A stretch of DNA of 64,000 nucleotides from contig MU001492.1 in NCBI GenBank assembly GCA_010093485.1, positions 584,228-648,227 of the forward strand, given 5' to 3'. How positions within the stretch are numbered: the stretch's first letter is position 1; each line of letters starts with the position of its first letter. Made by a program: the position numbers and the translations under genes. The notes beneath the pieces are model-generated. The model was not told where the DNA came from. It saw only the letters and a list, made by a program, of their open reading frames with translations, and searched no databases. Below are positions 34,130 through 46,689 of this stretch, piece by piece. The DNA comes from Karstenula rhodostoma CBS 690.94 (taxonomy: Eukaryota > Ascomycota > Dothideomycetes > Pleosporales > Didymosphaeriaceae).

Positions 34130-34775
34130 TCACGCCTCGATTTCGCTGCGCGAGTTTAGGATATCATCCATAACCGATCGCTGCACCGAAATCTTGTCCT
34201 TGCTGTCCTGCTCCTGCAACAGCACTGCGAGGACCTCAATCGGGGGGTTAAGTCCAAGTCGCTGCGCTCGGTTCCAGCGTTTGAGGCGAGCAATACCGAC
34301 ACAGGGCTATCAAAGTATCGTTAGCATGTGGATACGTTCGAATTCAATCTCCACTCACCCCGAACTGCCCCGTCATGTCAAACTTCCTCAATATCTTTTC
34401 CTCCAAGCTCACATCATCCTGGTGGTACCTCGGCGCCGACCCAGCATTCTGCTTCTTCCAGTACGCTTGTAACTGCTTCGGCTTGACCAGTCGCGCCTCG
34501 TCCTCCTCAGGTGTGCTTTGCGCTGGCTCTTGCGCCTGCTCGGTTTGCTCGATAATCGCTGCCTCCGCCGTGGGCGCCTCCTCTTCCACCTTCACTTTCA
34601 CGTCAACGACCTCGGGCTTCTCATCCTTCTTCGCGCTCTCGGTGAGCAGGTTCTTCTTCGCATTGGTCGCGCGCGCGCCGGGCTTAGTGACTTTGTTTGA
34701 GGCGCCGTGGAATGCGAGGGTCGATTGGCTGGGTGACTTGCCGGTTGCGCCGGCGCTGCGGCGTCTGGGAGGCAT
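34130..34775 (-). CDS. DNA polymerase delta subunit 4
   Basis: The small accessory subunit of DNA polymerase delta (POLD4, Cdm1 in fission yeast), which stabilises the holoenzyme during replication. Exons are 34359..34775 and 34130..34306; intron 34307..34358 runs GTGAGT..TGATAG. The product is 197 aa. The N-terminus MPPRRRSAGATGKSPSQSTL with Q.TLAFH resembles a PCNA-binding segment, though not a perfect PIP box. A Lys/Glu-rich linker follows. The conserved C-terminal core is YWKKQNAGS, EEKILRKFDMTGQFGPCVG and RLKRWNRAQRLGLNPP, continuing into EVLAVLL. The upstream in-frame extension to 34970 looks like leader, so Met at 34775 is preferred. Confidence 0.9.
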
Positions 34776-35383
34776 TGTAAGTGATACTGAAGCGATGCGA
34801 CAGTTGAGAATAGGCAGGTATAGTGCGGTGAAGTCAGCGGGTGGGTCTACAGACAAGGGGTGCACTTGTGGAGGTGATATCATTAGTGACACATCCAAGT
34901 CTTGGCGGAATTCGTCGCGCCCCAATTGGTTGGCGGGGCGACACGCGAACTTCGGAAAATGCGTGAGCATGTGACTTTCAACTTACTTCTCAATTTGCGA
35001 GAATTTTGGAACGGACTAGGTACAGGCGGAGGTACTAGTTTATTGCTTGCTCATACCCTAGTAAGTGAAGCTGAAGTCCCTGGTCTGTTCCTTTCTACGA
35101 TTCGAAGAGATATGTTTCTCGGCGGGGTATCCGTATCAGAAATGGTACCATGGGTAGGTCTCGACTACAGATTTACCGCATGTTTGTCGAGACCCTAAGG
35201 CGGATGAACACAAGCAGCTCTCAAGCATACAATTGTTGCTTGCTTGAAACTCGTATCGCCCCCGCACGACCTTCATCTCGATTCCTTGCACATACAAACT
35301 CATGACTTCCAAGATTAGCTCCCAACTTCAACTCCCTAACACATCTCAGTCTCCTACCTTGCATCTTCACACCACCAATCATC
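34776..35383. promoter_or_regulatory. Shared upstream region of POLD4 and decapping-enzyme genes
   Basis: A 608-bp gap between divergent start codons with no coding content. C/T- and CA-rich leader sequence precedes the plus-strand ATG at 35384. Confidence 0.4.
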
Positions 35384-36580
35384 ATGTCATCAACCACGCC
35401 TCCTGATGTTGCTGCCAGGGTTGAAGCCTACATCCCCCGCTTCAAACTCACTCGGCTCCTCAACCAAGACCAAGCTGGCCGCCGCATTTCTCTTCTCGGC
35501 ACCATAGACGACCAGGACGCCCTCCTGATTGCCGAGCGCGCCGCGTTCGCTACCGAGTAAGTAACACCATAGTACAAGGTGGATCTTTGTGCTGTCATAT
35601 TCATCGAAAAAATGAAGCTCCTCACTCGAGTCCAAACTCTTCCAGCACGAGCAACCAGCCCCACCCAACAACCGCCCACATCTCCTAATACTAACTATAT
35701 TCCCACCCAGCCACGCCCACCTCTCCACCTTCCCCACCTCCCTCACGCACATCAAGAACCTCGGCGCAAACGACATCTACGCCTGGTTCCTCGCAAACTC
35801 CAACCCCAGCAGCACCACCTCCCCGATCCCCCCAGACTACAAACTCAACCTCATCTACCCCTGCACAGGCAAGCACATCAAAAAGTACTCGGCCCAGGGC
35901 CTCCGTATCGTCACCGAGACGCCCTCCATCTACACGTCTTACATCCGCCCCTGGATCACCTCGCAGCGCGAAAAAGGCACGCTGAACTGGGTCTTCAACA
36001 TCATCGAGGGCCGCACCGAACAGGAAGACGTCATCTACCGTGAGCGCGGCCCGCGCGATGGGTTTCTGCTGCTGCCGGATCTGAACTGGGATCGCAAGAC
36101 GGTGGGGAGTCTGCATCTGCTGGGGCTGGTGGAGCGGCGGGATATCTGGAGCGTGCGGGATTTGAAGAAGGGGGATGTGCCGTGGCTGAGACATGTGCGG
36201 GGGAAGTTGGTGGATGCGACGGTGGGGTTGTATGAGGGACTGGAGAGGGATCAGGTTAAGCTCTATGTGCACTGTGAGTGGAGTGGAGTGGAGCTGGGCA
36301 GAGGGGGGTGAGAGCGCTGACATGACTAGATCAACCGACTTACCACCACTTCCACATCCACATCGTGCATGTGCAGCTTGAGGCGGGCGCTACGCAGTCG
36401 GTTGGCAAGGCGCTGGGGCTCGATAACATCATCTCGACGTTGGAGAATCTGGCTGGCGGCGACGACGCGGGCATGCAGGATGTCAGTCTGACGTATCATT
36501 TGGGCGAGGCGAGCGAGCTGTGGGAGAAGGTGTTTGGCCCGCTGAAGGAGGGGAGGGTGCCAGATGTTGGTGGTTTTTGA
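35384..36580 (+). CDS. Scavenger mRNA decapping enzyme (DcpS, HIT family)
   Basis: It hydrolyses the m7GpppN cap left after 3'-5' mRNA decay (yeast Dcs1). Exons are 35384..35556, 35711..36273 and 36330..36580; the product is 328 aa. The N-terminal part carries the dimer-swapped domain (PRFKLTRLLNQDQAGRRISL). The middle has the family segment ..YPCTGKHIKKYSAQ..VTETP. A catalytic-domain stretch is LLLPDLNWDRKTVGSLHLL. The histidine triad HFHIHIVH is at about residues 252-259, with His254 the expected nucleophile. The C-terminus has VGKALGLDNIISTLE and LTYHLGEASELW. The 154-bp first intron is longer than its neighbours. The assignment is firm. Confidence 0.93.
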
Positions 36581-36799
36581 GGGGGGTACGGGTTGTGGAT
36601 GCATGCTTGGTAGAAGCCTAGCATTGGCTTTGCTCACGGGTGGTATGGACCCGCCTTGTGTGTCTCTTCGAGACAATGTGGATTTTGTTATGAACTATAT
36701 ATAGGCTATATTGCCTGATACTGCTGCCCTCCCTCAAGTCGTAGCTGAAAGCTAACCAACGCGATTTGCGTCTTGACACTTCCCGGAACGGAACCACGC

Positions 36800-38071
<1,272 letters not shown>

Positions 38072-38746
38072 TGTGTATGTTTAGGGTGCAGGAGAGAGAT
38101 GGGGGAGGGGATTGAGGAATTAGTGGTGTGGAGAGGAGTGGGACAATCGATTCCTGCGTGGCTGCGTGGTCTCACGGATATTAAAGTCGTGAGTATGGTG
38201 ATCGAGCTGACCGCCCCACCAAGGGTTTTCGTGGCGGAAAGATTGCCTTTTTAGGAACTAGCGGCTGCTGCCGTGCTCCGTCGTCACGTCACAATTCGTG
38301 CACTTCCTAGCAACATGAAGGTGACCATCACTCTGCAATCTGGCTACTTTGCCAGTGTGAATCATCCTTTCAATATGATACTGCGGCTCGAGCTCGTGTT
38401 AGTCGTGATTGTGCATTCACCATCCCTGTTGTCCCCCAAAACTTCACCGTTCGGGTCAGTGTTGAACACTGCGTAACCAACAATAGACTGTACAAGGCAT
38501 CCCTTGAGGACGAAATTATTTATGCAAGGCATATCAAGCAAGATGTGAGATAGGATCTATTTTCGATCAATCTACTACGAATGGCTTTTCGAAAAGCTCG
38601 TGCATGTGTATATCCTTAGTACCCAACACTATGCCCAGCCTCTTTTGTGAAGCAGGGTCATTACAGGTTGTAGCCCCTTGCAGCTGCTTGCATGCGATTG
38701 TCCGGCGACGAAATGAACATATCATTGCTTGCGACGGCAAACTCTT
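38072..38746. other. Intergenic stretch, promoter side of galE
   Basis: This separates the galE start from the 3' end of the Arc1-like gene. No gene, RNA or repeat is recognised. Confidence 0.4.
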
Positions 38747-40161
38747 TTATCGCACGGTAGCTCCCTGGAGGGTAGTCACGGTGCAAAGACCTGCTGCGGT
38801 CTTCAGCTTCGCGACACCGGTCTTCTTGTCTGCGCCTTCTCCTAACAGCTGTGGTACATCCTCCACGTTAAAACCAACCTCCAGCGAGTCGGTGGTGGTG
38901 AAACCGGGCTGGATAGTCTCCCAGACCTTCTTCTTCGGGTTCAGCACCGCCTCAGGCTCGCCCTCCCAGCCTTCGAAAAACACACGGTCACCAGCTTTTG
39001 AGTCTGCTGGGGGGTTCACCAGCTCCACGGGCCCCTTGTGGCTATCCTCTCCCTCGGTAACCTTTGGAGATGCGGCCAACACCATGGCGCAAGATTTGAT
39101 GCCACGCATGGTGACGGGCTTCAGGTTGCAAACCGTGACGATCTTGCGGTTTTGCATCTCCTCGAGCGGGATCAGGCCGTTGAGACCCGAGCATACTGTT
39201 CGCACGACCTGGCCCTCGTACTCGGATGTGTTATCGGTACCGGCGGGGTCACCGCAGGCGATGGTGCTCACGTACAGTGAGTCGGCGTTGGGGTGTCGCT
39301 CGGCCTTCAAGATGTGTCCAACGCGAAGATCGATGAGGCAAGGTGACAGAGGCTTTTCGGCTGGAGGTCTATGACCAAGTTAGCACAGGAAGGTCCCTGT
39401 ATGGAATGTCCCACTTACGCCTTCTGGGGTTTCGGCTGCTTCGGCTTCTTCTCCTTCTTCTGGGTCGGTGCACCTTCGGGTGCTCCCCCAGCCTTGCCTG
39501 CCACAGTCGACGCTATGGCTTCGCCGGCCGCTTCAGCCTTATCCGTGGTCTTCTCCTTCTTGCTTTTCTTGTCCCCAGCCGCCTGGTCGCCTGTGAGGGT
39601 AGTAGGGGTAGCACCGCCTGATGCCGCAGCGTTGGCAGCAGCAGCTTCCTTCTCCTTCTTCTTGCGCTCCTTCTCAGCCTTTGCGTCTACGGGCTTGATC
39701 TTGAAGATGACACTGTCCAAGTCGATGTTGACTTTGTCGTCCAGCTTCAAGCCGAAGAGCGGGGAGTTCTGTACAAAGTCGACATGGCGGACGATGTGGT
39801 GGTAACCCTGCTCTCCAGTCCTCTCCTCGGCACTCCAATTCGACACAACAGGCGCGAGCTTCTGGTAGAGGGCGATGTCGGCCACGGAGGGCTTTCCGCC
39901 GAGGACTGTGGTCCGGCTAGCCAGGTGGGTGTTCAGCGAAGAGAGACGCTCGGCGGCTTTGGCTGCATCCTCGCCTTCGGCAGCGACGTGTGCGGCAGAG
40001 GTGAGCCATTTGCTGAGCTCGGCCTTTTCGGCGTCGGTGTAGGTGACGGAGGGGAAAAGAGCCTGCGAGGCCTTGACGGCGTCGGTCTCGGAGGAGGCGT
40101 TGTTGGGCGCGTGGGTGTTGAGGAAGGTGAGCAAGCTCTCGTCGAGGGTCGCGGTCGCCAT
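38747..40161 (-). CDS. Arc1-like tRNA-binding cofactor of aminoacyl-tRNA synthetases
   Basis: Arc1-type proteins bind tRNA and tether methionyl- and glutamyl-tRNA synthetases in the cytosol. Exons are 39419..40161 and 38747..39368; intron 39369..39418 runs GTAAGT..CATAG. The product is 454 aa from the Met at 40161. The N-terminal 130 residues look like a GST-C-type helical domain (SVADIALYQKLAPVVSNW). A Lys/Glu/Ala linker follows (KKEKEAAAANAAA, KKEKKPKQPKPQK). The C-terminal EMAPII/tRBD domain starts CLIDLRVGHILKAERHPNAD and continues RTVCSGLNGLIPLEEMQNR, VCNLKPVTMRGIKS and AMVLAAS. The frame stays open upstream to a Met at 40374, adding 71 residues rich in Arg, Ser and Pro that resemble a mitochondrial presequence. 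Confidence 0.9.
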
Positions 40162-40374
40162 GGTGGGCAGTGCGGGGCGGAAGAAGTCGATCAACAGTGG
40201 CTGCAGCGGGGTAAAGAAGGTAGGCACAAAGTTGCTCGGGGCGAAAGCTGTGCTGTGAAGCCGCGTGGGGACTGGGTACGACGGTCGCGGGCGTGGTGGA
40301 TGGCTGTGGCGGGCGGATTGGAAAAGAGAGCTCCGCAGGCGGGCAGCAGAAAGAGGGTGGATTCGCATCGCCAA

Positions 40375-40704
40375 CGTGACTCAATGTGCAGCATCAAAAT
40401 TCACCGAGGGGCAGCTGGAACGCGCCGGACACGCACCGCGGCCGCGCACAGGCCCCATCGCGTCGCTCCTTGGTGCTGCCCGCGGTCGGCTGTTCTGGTT
40501 CCAGATGCAGATGCGGTTGAACACCATGTATCGTGCCAGTGCCAGTGCCAGTGCCATTGCCGTTGCCTTCGCCCGTGGATCTACTTATTAGGCGTGGGGT
40601 GTGCGCGTCTGGAGGGGCAGGTACCCCGCCGTCGCGTACAAGATAGACAGATGGACCCGTAGCCACCCCGCCAGACCCATCCTCACTCAACTCACCCACG
40701 CATC
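40375..40704. promoter_or_regulatory. Shared upstream region of Arc1-like and UCH genes
   Basis: 330 bp between divergent genes. It contains a short GTGCCA tandem tract (about 40538-40560). No core promoter element is clear. Confidence 0.35.
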
Positions 40705-41562
40705 ATGGCGTTGGAACCCCTTTCCCGCCAGGGGAAGAAGAGCTTCATACCCCTGGGCACGTCACCTGCAGCATGCACGAGGATCCCGCTGACAGTGCGC
40801 CAGAGAACAACCCCGAGGTCATGAGCGCGCTCGTGCACAAGCTGGGTCTCAGCAAGAAGCTCGACTTCCACGATGTTTTCAGCATCGACGAGCCCGAGTT
40901 GCTCTCCTTTGTGCCCCGCCCCGCCCACGCTCTGCTGTTGATATTTCCAGTCAACGAGACATACGAGAAGTTTCGCATCGAAGAAGACAAAGATCGCCCA
41001 GAGTATGAGGGCAGCGGTTCTGGGGAAGAGGTCGTCTGGTACAAGCAGACGATTAGCAACGCTTGCGGCTTGATGGGCCTGCTGCATGGCGTCTCCAATG
41101 GCACGGCACGAGAGCACATTGGTCCGTACTGCCCTCCACTGAATCGTGTCTGCCACGTAAATTCTAATTCATGCTCCAGACCCTGACTCGAACCTGGCCC
41201 AGCTGCTGCGCGAGGCCATACCCCTCAAGCCTACAGAACGAGCCGATCTACTCTACGAATCCGATGCGCTGGAAGCCGCACATCAAGAGGCCGGAGCCAG
41301 AGGCGACACAGCCGCCCCAGCCGCCGAAGCTGATGTCGACTTGCACTACGTTTGCTTCGTCAAGTCGAAAAACAACAACCTGTGGGAGATGGATGGTCGC
41401 CGCAAAGGTCCCCTGAACCGTGGCCAGCTTGCTGCCGACCAAGATGTGCTCAGCGACAAGGCCTTGGACCTCGGCGTTCGGAGCTTCCTCAAGCGTGAGG
41501 CAGCTGCTGGCGGGGGCGACTTGCGCTTCTCGTTGATCGTCCTCGCTGAATCGTTTGATTGA
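40705..41562 (+). CDS. Ubiquitin C-terminal hydrolase (UCH family, C12 peptidase)
   Basis: A cysteine protease that releases small adducts from ubiquitin C-termini (yeast Yuh1, human UCHL1/L3). Exons are 40705..40756, 40804..41121 and 41180..41562; the product is 250 aa. The first intron, 40757..40803, appears to be of the rarer GC-AG class: donor GCACGT, branch GCTGAC, acceptor GCCAG. It joins KSFIPL to ENNPEVMSALVHKLGL, exactly as in the family. Catalytic residues are Gln99 (oxyanion), Cys105 in SNACGLMGLLHG, His179 in LHYVCFVK and Asp195 in EMDGRRKGP. The second intron uses GTCCGT. The N-terminus as given has 12 residues before the conserved SFIPLE. Confidence 0.9.
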
Positions 41563-42209
41563 AAGCACAGCAGAGCGCTTGCATGGGCCCGAAGGTCGGA
41601 GACATTGCCGAAAGCGGCAAGTCTTGAAGGTTGCCGCGCGGCTGTCTCTACCAACTGTCTTATGGCATGGATGGAATGAGTGCAAATAATCTAGTACTTT
41701 CAGGGCTGACGTCATGTCGCTGAAAGAATCATTGCACGTGAGGAACCAATGAGCAAATCAAAACGGGGGAAATGCCAACATGAAGTCCCCGATAGATGAC
41801 CAATTATGTTTGCGGAGCATGTGAACGACCCTCCAAAAACTAGCACTGGACAAATATCTATCTCTGATGTATTTTCGATTTGCGACAACCTCAGAGGTGT
41901 CGGCTTGCTCACGCGTGATCGCTACCAAATACTGGGGCGGGTGTGCCATTCCTCTTGTGTCTTACTGTTTCCGGCATCATCGTCTCTTTAGATTCTATCG
42001 AAACTTGAACCTGCTAGTACTGATGAATCAACGTAGCAACCGGTACTGTCAGAAACACGTACGGTTATCCCACTTTCCGCCGTAGAAGCAGCACCCAACC
42101 ACACGCGACGAGCAATTCAAGACGTTCATATATCATTCATCACCGCCTGCGGCGTTTACGAGGAGTCACTGAGCACCCATTTGCAGATAATGACCCCCGG
42201 CGGATCAGC
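41563..42209. other. Intergenic stretch upstream of the receptor gene
   Basis: 647 bp containing the 3' flank of the UCH gene and the presumed promoter and leader of the Gpr1-type gene. No gene or RNA was recognised. Confidence 0.4.
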
Positions 42210-44176
42210 ATGCCGAGCGTCAATTTGGTACATTACATGCGAAGCTACCGGCCGTCTAATATTTCGTCCTTTATCTACCTCTATATGGCCATGCTATTTA
42301 CAGCAGGCTCGCTTTTCACAAAAGCCATCTCCTCTCCCTTGCCGAACGTGGCGCACTACAATGGTCCGTCGTCTTTGAAGTTATACGGCGATCAGAAAAC
42401 CTACAGCATGAGGGTTGCTGCGGCGACCTGCGCCGCCACTAGCATGGTGGCTGCATTCACTGTCTTTTACTGGTTTTACCGCATGGAGAAGCGCTTTCGC
42501 CATAGGTGCGTGAGGCCACATTGGCACCAATAGTTTGATATTGACTGTGACCAGACTCATCATGCTGTTAATTTTTGGAGATCTGATGAAAGCAATATGG
42601 CTGTTTCTACAGGCTGTCGTGTCAATTGCCCGCGGGACCACAGTCACAGAAAGTGCCTTCTGCCAGACCAGTGGGTTTCTCGTACAGTTTGGCACTGAAG
42701 AAAGTGGTCAGTAAATGTGATAGTTGCCTCCCCATCATCTACTAAGATCGCATCGCAGACTTTTCCGTGCTGTGCATTGCAGTACACAGCGCGTTGCAAG
42801 TATTCAGTCCTTCCAATACAGTTCATTCGGACGGACTCTATCCATACCGGTACCATGTCTGTGTCGGTGCACTTCTAATTCCCGCCATTACGGCCGCCTT
42901 GGCATTCATCAATCCACAATGGGGTTACATGTCGCAGGGCCCTTATTGCTCGCTTCCGTTGAGACCATTCTGGTATCGATTGGCACTACAATGGATTCCC
43001 CGCTATTTGATTGCTATAATCATACTTGGCCTTGCGATTGCTATATATGCCCATGTTGGCTTTGAGTTTCGCGCAATATCGAATTCAGTCAAAGAGACCA
43101 ATATTTCTTTCTCAGTCGCAACTCCAATCTTATCTGCCGGAAGCCCAGAAGATGGTTCTGTAACTGGTCAGGAGATGTCACAGTATCAACTGAGCCAGTT
43201 CCTTGGAGGCTCTTCGGTGGTCTCCATCGTCGGGGCATCACGCATAGCATCTGGTGTCGTCTCGGTGGACTTTCATACGAATACCGTCAATGACACTGCT
43301 CGCGCATCTTCGGTCCCAGGCAGTTCACACACAGTAGATCACTGGCACATGCTTCCACAGTTACAAACCCACAACACCACCAATACAGCCAATGCGTCCA
43401 GCGTCGAGAAGGGAAACGAGCCTCCCCTTCATAACAGCGAAGACGCCTCCGACGGAAATGCCTCTCCCTTTTCAGAAGCTTCTTCGCAACACTTGCAACG
43501 CCAACTAGCCCAGAAAAGGGCCCGCATCCACCGCCAACTCCGCCTCTTGTTCATCTACCCCATCGTCTACGTGCTTGTCTGGCTCTTCCCCTTCATCAAC
43601 CATTGCATGACCTACAAAGACCGGTTCGCCGAACGCCCAGTCTACTGGCTGACCATGATCAACGTCATCTGTGTGACTTCTATGGGCGCCATCGACTGCC
43701 TTATCTTCTCCCTTCGCGAGCGCCCTTGGTGCCACATCCCCTCCTCCGACGGCTCCTTTCTCGGCTCTTTCGTCTGGTGGCGCACACCCCCTCGACCCAA
43801 CGGCGCGATCGTCCCTTCGCGCGCGCGCCCCAGCGATCTCCTGCACCGTGCGAACACGGAGGCTAATCCAGACACACCACATGCGCGAGCAGAGCAAGGC
43901 TGGAAAGACAGCGTGATGCACGCGGGGAGGAATGTGGGGACGCATAGCAGGACAAGCGGGAGTGGCTCGGACCAGGCGAAAGCACAGGCTGAGATGGCGC
44001 GGACGAGGTTGGAGCTTGAAAGGGAGGATCGCATGGTAGCAAGAGTGATGGACTGGAGGGAGGAGGCGAGCAGGACGACGAAGGTGAGGCGGGGCACAGC
44101 ATCAACGGGGTTGGAAACTATCGAGTCCCGAGGAAGAGAAGATGGTGTATCTTGGGGCGGAGGAGGGGAATGGTGA
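42210..44176 (+). CDS. Gpr1/Git3-type G protein-coupled receptor
   Basis: A plasma-membrane receptor of the fungal Gpr1/Git3 class, which in yeasts signals carbon source to the cAMP-PKA pathway through a G-alpha protein. Exons are 42210..42505, 42555..42706 and 42759..44176; the product is 621 aa. Membrane spans include VAAATCAATSMVAAFTVFYW, LLIFGDLMKAIWLFLQAVVS, FSVLCIAVHSALQVF, VGALLIPAITAALAFI, IAIIILGLAIAIYAHVGF, LFIYPIVYVLVWLFPFI and LTMINVICVTSMGAIDCLIF. The family marks DLMKA.WLF and HRQLRLLFIYPIVY...P are present. A long polar third intracellular loop (about residues 300-410, Ser/Asn/His-rich) separates the two halves. The C-tail ends in a charged helical stretch. Met 42210 is the first in frame. 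The ligand cannot be inferred. Confidence 0.87.
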
Positions 44177-46689
44177 TGCCGTGGCAGGCCAAGAACCGGC
44201 GAATGGGCAGAGTGGGGGTATTGATGGTGTGGTGATTGAGCGGGAGTGAGGGGATGGGACGGTGCTAACGGCTGTTGCATTGGGGGTAGGTTTTGGCTTG
44301 GGCGATGGCGCAAGGTTTCGGTTTCAGTTTCGTACAGGCATTTCATGTGTGCATTTAGAGGCCATGCCAGCCTCCATTAATGTCTCAATCGTTGTTCGTC
44401 GTCCGCTTGCTGTGCGTTGCGCGTCGCATGGATCTCGCTCTGAGCCTGGTGTATTATGCGGCGAGCGGAATAGAATAAAACGGTAGCTAATTGATTGATA
44501 GAAACTGCACGATGTGAATGCTGCCTGGACGAGGGAATCCGACGTTCGTGAACGTGCTTGCCTTATATCAAATCCGACATTCATGTCGCTGTGTACACAC
44601 TCAAGTTTACCCTTTTTTCGCGTGTGTGAGGCTTGATATCACAGCGATCAAGGCTTACAGTGACATACCTATCTCGGTACTGCTTTTTGATCTTAGATCA
44701 CGTACACCTCTACACTTTTACTGGTGTCTACATAGTCTGGTAGCAGAGCGGATTGGGCAGTACTGGTTAATCTCGTGCAGGCAAGTGTATTCTATGGGAC
44801 TGACACGGTGGTGCATGTAGTTCGCGACATCTGTGGGGGCTGATAGGTTAGCTGGGACTACACAGCATACTCGACAAGGCGTTCTTTATTTTCTAGAATT
44901 ATATATCCCGAGTCCACTTATACTATGTTACGCTCCTAATTCATATCATATTAGTCTAGCTAACAGAGTTCCTGTACTGCGTTTTGCCGCGGCTTGCAGA
45001 AGCTCGCAAAGAGTCAACAATTGGTTAGTCTAAGCCTTCATTTCCGCCTCAGTGATCGTTTCACATGGAACGGACGGAGCGAGGCGGATGAAGCACGAAG
45101 GACATCGGATTACCAGGATGGTCACGGAAGCTCTGCAGTTGCTGTCAGCTCTAGCCGCCTAGTATAAGCGAGGACGCGGCGTATCCATTGGTCGGCTTGC
45201 AGCTCCTACGAATCAATGTGGAGAAACTGCTGCAATGGTCGTTGACTTGATACAGTGCAATATAATATGGTGGGCCGTGCTCACTTACGACGTCCTGCAG
45301 TTCGGCGGGATCGCCTGCAGGGAGACCCACCCCACCGCCTTCCCCAAAACGGATACCTGGGCTTGCGGTGCGAGCTGCGTCCTGTGAACGACCCCTCAAT
45401 CAGATGACCAGGCTTGAGTCCAGCATAGTTCCTACCCACTTTGTCACTGGCTATTCCGAAGTGGTATAGTGACAGTGTGCTGCGGCTGATGCTAGCGCCG
45501 TTGATCCGGCGCGTCGCTGAACACCACCACCGTACGCAATCTCGCCAGTCCTGGTTGTCCAATACGAACGCACCTCCTGATTCCTCAACTCGAGGCTGGC
45601 TGAGGGCATTTTTTTCGGAGCGTAACGGCGATCCCGCCGTGGTTTTCGGCCCACCATCCCGCAGCTACCTAAACGAGGAGTGTATTCAATGGCGTGAAGG
45701 CATTAGGGTTTGTGACCTGACGGTACACTATCGGGCCCGAGAGTTTCTCTCATCTGCTCATATCCGAGATGGCAACCAGGGCATGTCTGAGTGCTCCCGC
45801 TCTACCGTTCTACAGGTGCCCTCCCGGAGATCGAACATCGGCGAGCAATATGTGACGATACCCGTCGAGTCTATCCCACATATGTGTCACGCTGCGGTGA
45901 TGAGCGACCTGCATTTGAGGCCATGTCCAGTCCATCGCATACTTTCATTGCCAATGATGCTTGATTCGACACCTGGACTTCTCGGGCGCCGACTCCACAT
46001 CTTCGGGTTTCAAAGATCAGGTTCGAGCGGAGGTACGCGAGGAAGCCATCACATCCTCTCCACCTCTGCTTCACGGAAGACTGGCCGAACGCATGTGAAG
46101 CTCATATGCAGACTATGTGCGGTAATGGAGTTAAGCACGTAGCTGCTGCGTGCATTTCCTGACCTGGCGTAAATTGATTGGTGGCGTCCAACCTCCACGC
46201 ATACGCATGGGATGACGAGAAACGAGAGCTGAAGAGAAGGGAAAGGGTAACCGTCACCCATCCAATAAATCCCTTCGAAGAATTGTTACGCGAGTACAGC
46301 TCGCTTGTTCCACTGACCATAGTTGCAAAGGGCAACACCTGTTGATACGGGGTGTCCAAAGCATTTGTTGTCTCTCAGCAAGCTTGGTTTCCACCATGCA
46401 TACGTGCAGGTAGTGACATAGGCTTTCCAAATTAGGGACCCATTTCGAAAGAAATTTGAGCTGAAGCTGAGAAATGCAGGTTGATCTGCATTGCATTAGA
46501 CTTCATTGATCCAGTGTTGCGCGGGAAACTTCGCGATCGCCAACAGCCAGCCACCAAAGTTGTGGCTGATCGGCGATAGCGACGTGCTATTTACACCTCC
46601 CAGCACTCTTAGCAAACCCACAACGATATCATTTATGGGAAAGCCTTTCTGTTCCTGTTGTATTTGTTTAACCAGCATTTTCCACATGC
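44177..46689. other. 2.5 kb gene-poor interval before the STAND gene
   Basis: This includes an AT-richer patch around 44870-44990 and otherwise mixed composition. The longest frame, 45441..46142 (+, 233 codons), has no family resemblance and overlaps equally open frames on the other strand. The last 200 bases presumably hold the promoter of the STAND gene. No RNA gene or clear transposon was found. Confidence 0.45.

Noticed and set aside
39784..40662. 292-codon frame on the plus strand
   Set aside because: It is antisense to the first exon of the Arc1-like gene and runs on into its promoter. No family resemblance.
41183..41193. Reverse B-box-like GGTTCGAGTC, possible tRNA
   Set aside because: It lies inside the third exon of the UCH gene. 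There is no A box or acceptor stem around it.
45441..46142. 233-codon frame in the gene-poor interval
   Set aside because: No recognisable motif, no promoter-like context, and minus-strand frames overlap it. Kept only as a remark on the interval.
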